Source of the DNA: an uncultured Ruminococcus sp.
GTDB lineage: Bacteria > Bacillota > Clostridia > Oscillospirales > CAG-272
DNA length: 16,536 nt
Direction of reading: 5' to 3'
NCBI GenBank assembly: GCA_902766575.1
Contig: CACXED010000171.1
Location: forward strand, 1-16,536
Shown here: in pieces, positions 14,460 to 16,536 of the stretch
Numbering within the stretch: the stretch's first letter is position 1
How the letters are laid out: every line of letters begins with the position of its first letter
Position numbers and translations under genes: made by a program
The notes under the pieces: model-generated
The model's database searches: none
Told to the model about the DNA's origin: nothing
Seen by the model: only the letters and a program-made list of their open reading frames with translations

Positions 14460-15902
14460 ATGTACGATATCATTATCATCGGCGCGGGCGTGACGGGATG
14501 TATGCTCGCGCACAAGCTCTCGCAGTACAGGCTGAAAATCGCGGTCGTCGAAGCGGGCTGCGACGTGGCGAGCGGCGCTTCGAGGGCGAACTCGGCGATC
14601 GTTCACGCGGGCTTTGACGCGGCTGTTGGGACGCTGAAGGCAAAGCTGAACGTCAAGGGCTGCGCGGAGCTTCCCGAGCTGGCGCGTCAGCTCGACGTGC
14701 CGTATAAGAACAACACCTCGCTGGTAGTCGCGTTCGACAGCGAGGACGAGGAGACCCTCAGAAAGCTCCTCGAGCGCGGTCGCTCGAACGGCGTGCCGAA
14801 GCTCGAAATCATCGGAAAAGAGAAGCTACGGGAGCTCGAGCCGAACATCTCGCCCGAGGCTACGGCGGCTCTGCTCGCGCCGACGGCGGGGATCATATGC
14901 CCCTACGACCTGACGATCGCCTGCGCCGAAAACGCTGTCGTCAACGGCGCGGAGTTCTTCTTCGATTCGCGCGTAGACGGCATCGAGTGCAATGACGGCT
15001 CCGTGACGGTACGCGCCGGGGAGCTCGAGCTGAAAGCCCGCTTTGCGGTCAACTGCGCGGGAGTTCATTCGGCAGAGCTCGCGCGGATGGTCGATCCCGA
15101 CTACCCGGTCGACGTCATCCCGAGACGCGGCGAGTACATGATCCTCGACAAGTCCGAGGGCAGAACCTGCAAGGCGACGCTGTTCGCCTGCCCGAGCCGC
15201 GAGGGAAAGGGCATACTCGTCTCGCCGACCGTCGACGGGAACATCATAGTCGGCCCGAACGCGCACAGGGTCGCGCCCGACGACACCTCTACGACCGCGC
15301 CGGGGCTCGACGAGATCTCAAAGGGCGCGCGAAAGCTCGTGCCGGGCATAAATCTCCGCGCGGTGATAACCTCATTTGCCGGAGTGAGACCCACGCCGAC
15401 CACCGACGACTTCGAGATCGCGCCGTCGGCTAAGGCTCCGAATTTCCTGAATCTCGTCGGAGTCGAGTCGCCCGGGCTCGCGTCGTCTCCGGCAGTCGCG
15501 GGATACGCGATAGAAATGCTCGCCGGAATGGGGCTCGGGCTCGAGAAGCGGGACGATTACAATCCTTTCCGGACGCACGACGGTCATCTGAAAAAGCCCC
15601 TGCGCGAGCTCTCCGACGCCGAGAAGCTCGAGCGCTGCCGCGAAAATCCCGCCTACGGAAAGATAATCTGCCGCTGCGAGACCGTCACCGAGGGAGATAT
15701 CCTCGACGCAATCCGCCGACCGATCCCCGCAAGAACCATAGATATGGTCAAGCTCCGCACACGCGCCGGAATGGGACGCTGCCAGGGCGGCTTCTGCTCG
15801 CCCCGAGTAGCCGAACTCATCTCCTCCGAGCTGGGCATCCCCCTCGACGAGGTAACAAAGCGCGGCGGCTCGAGCGTCCTGCTGTTCGGAGAGACGAAGT
15901 AA
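14460..15902 (+). CDS. GlpA-like NAD(P)/FAD-dependent oxidoreductase with [2Fe-2S] domain
   Basis: A 480-residue flavoprotein of the anaerobic glycerol-3-phosphate dehydrogenase (GlpA) type. The N-terminus has the FAD-binding IIIIGAGVTGCMLAHKLS (4-21) and SGASRANSAIVHAGFD (38-53). The DAO-type domain continues to about residue 360, with FAGVRPTPTTDDFEI (306-320) near its end. The C-terminal BFD-like [2Fe-2S] domain has C404-x-C406 and C441-x4-C446 (IICRCETVTEGDI, then GMGRCQGGFCSPRV). The likely reaction is oxidation of glycerol 3-phosphate or a related hydroxy acid, passing electrons through its partner flavoprotein. GGAAAGGAA (14444-14452) precedes the ATG at 14460. It is followed after 38 bases by a second FAD oxidoreductase, the usual partner order. 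The substrate is inferred from family only; a 2-hydroxyglutarate oxidase-like activity is an alternative. Confidence 0.9.
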   Translation: MYDIIIIGAGVTGCMLAHKLSQYRLKIAVVEAGCDVASGASRANSAIVHAGFDAAVGTLKAKLNVKGCAELPELARQLDVPYKNNTSLVVAFDSEDEETLRKLLERGRSNGVPKLEIIGKEKLRELEPNISPEATAALLAPTAGIICPYDLTIACAENAVVNGAEFFFDSRVDGIECNDGSVTVRAGELELKARFAVNCAGVHSAELARMVDPDYPVDVIPRRGEYMILDKSEGRTCKATLFACPSREGKGILVSPTVDGNIIVGPNAHRVAPDDTSTTAPGLDEISKGARKLVPGINLRAVITSFAGVRPTPTTDDFEIAPSAKAPNFLNLVGVESPGLASSPAVAGYAIEMLAGMGLGLEKRDDYNPFRTHDGHLKKPLRELSDAEKLERCRENPAYGKIICRCETVTEGDILDAIRRPIPARTIDMVKLRTRAGMGRCQGGFCSPRVAELISSELGIPLDEVTKRGGSSVLLFGETK

Positions 15903-15940
15903 GTTTGCTTTATATTGATGATGAAAGGAACAGTCATTCA

Positions 15941-16536
15941 ATGAATTATAATATGGAAAAGAAGCTGGTCGTCGTCGGCGGAGGCCCGGCAGGTCTCGCA
16001 GCCGCTCTTGAGGCTAACCGACGCGGCGTCGCTCCCGACGATATCCTGATAATCGAACGCGACCGCGAGCTCGGCGGTATTCTCAATCAGTGCATCCACG
16101 CGGGCTTCGGTCTGCATATGTTCGGCGAGGAGCTGACCGGCCCCGAATACTCCGGACGCTTCATCGACGAGGTAAAGGCCGCCGGGATCGGCTACGTTAC
16201 CGACAGCATGGTGCTCTCGGTTTCGGACGATAGAATCGTGACCTTTGTGTCGCCGAAGCTCGGCTTTGTCACGATGAAAGCCGGAGCGGTCGTACTCTGC
16301 ACCGGCTGCCGCGAGCGCACGCGCGGAGCGCTCAACATACCCGGAACCCGTCCGGCGGGCATCTACTCGGCGGGAACGGCTCAGCGCTTTGTGAACATAG
16401 AGGGCTATATGCCCGGGCGCAGGATAGTCATACTCGGCTCGGGCGATATCGGGCTTATCATGGCGCGGAGACTGACGCTCGAGGGCGCTAAGGTTCTGCG
16501 CGTCTGCGAGCTGATGCCCTACTCGGGAGGTCTCGC
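15941..16536 (+). CDS. FAD-dependent oxidoreductase, partner of the GlpA-like protein, 3'-truncated
   Basis: An open frame running off the window end, 198 complete codons seen. It starts ATG at 15941 with AAAGGA (15924-15929) upstream; a second in-frame ATG at 15953 is also possible. LVVVGGGPAGLAAALEANRRG (residues 9-29) is an FAD-binding Rossmann fold, followed by GGILNQCIHAGFGLHMFGEE (about 46-65), a motif typical of the flavoprotein found after GlpA-like genes in Clostridia. VVLCTGCRERTRGALNIPGTRPAG and VILGSGDIGLIMARR (about 170-184, the second nucleotide-binding loop) follow. It is related to the pyridine nucleotide-disulfide oxidoreductase fold and would carry electrons from its partner to NAD+ or another acceptor. 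A small DUF1667 protein often follows in this cluster, but lies beyond the window. Confidence 0.9.
   Translation, partial: MNYNMEKKLVVVGGGPAGLAAALEANRRGVAPDDILIIERDRELGGILNQCIHAGFGLHMFGEELTGPEYSGRFIDEVKAAGIGYVTDSMVLSVSDDRIVTFVSPKLGFVTMKAGAVVLCTGCRERTRGALNIPGTRPAGIYSAGTAQRFVNIEGYMPGRRIVILGSGDIGLIMARRLTLEGAKVLRVCELMPYSGGL

Noticed and set aside
14311..14617. Short frames reading KFFGRGAGRPFFQKRSP across the hairpin
   Set aside because: They are translations of the intergenic hairpin repeat, not genes.

Overview
The window looks like a chromosomal, GC-rich (clearly above 50% by eye) stretch from a member of the Clostridia (Bacillota), probably an uncultured Oscillospirales- or Christensenellales-like gut anaerobe. 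The grounds are the family mix (RNase Y, Mini-RNase III, rhodanese-less ThiI, MurR/RpiR regulator, a DAHP synthase with a fused ferredoxin-like regulatory domain, and a GlpA-type oxidoreductase followed by its FAD-dependent partner), strong AGGAGG-type ribosome binding sites, and near-consensus TTGACA-N17-TATAAT promoters in AT-rich intergenic gaps. The taxonomic placement is an inference. I see no phage, insertion sequence, CRISPR array, rRNA or tRNA gene.

Layout. 1-2964 (+): the 3' part of a CCA-adding enzyme gene, a diacylglycerol-kinase-family lipid kinase overlapping it by ATGA, then thiI. 2965-4908 (+): a promoter embedded in an inverted repeat, rny (RNase Y, TTG start), and a strong terminator. 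4915-6457 (-): an aromatic amino acid biosynthesis unit made of a consensus promoter, a 37-codon leader peptide packed with Tyr/Phe/Trp codons, an attenuator hairpin, aroF, and an internally deleted GNAT acetyltransferase remnant. 6488-8108 (-): mrnC and wecB with their own promoter. 8119-13295 (-): a MoxR ATPase / DUF58 / transmembrane transglutaminase operon. 13344-16536 (+): a divergently transcribed MurR/RpiR regulator with a palindromic candidate operator, a hairpin-bearing intergenic repeat, a GlpA-like FAD/[2Fe-2S] oxidoreductase, and a second FAD oxidoreductase cut by the window end.

How it works together. The first block is RNA maturation (CCA addition, 4-thiouridine, RNase Y, Mini-III) mixed with lipid and cell-envelope precursor genes. 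The MoxR-DUF58-transglutaminase genes form a recognised conserved trio, probably a chaperone plus membrane-anchored peptidase-like module acting at the envelope. The two FAD enzymes look like subunits of an anaerobic glycerol-3-phosphate-dehydrogenase-type complex, possibly controlled by the adjacent sugar-phosphate-sensing RpiR protein.

The most notable item is the aroF leader at 6221-6457. A tiny ORF, not longer than 37 codons, contains AYFSYYYFYWYQ and is followed by a perfect 11-bp terminator stem. It has the hallmarks of ribosome-mediated attenuation of DAHP synthase, sensing mainly charged tRNA-Tyr and also tRNA-Phe and tRNA-Trp.
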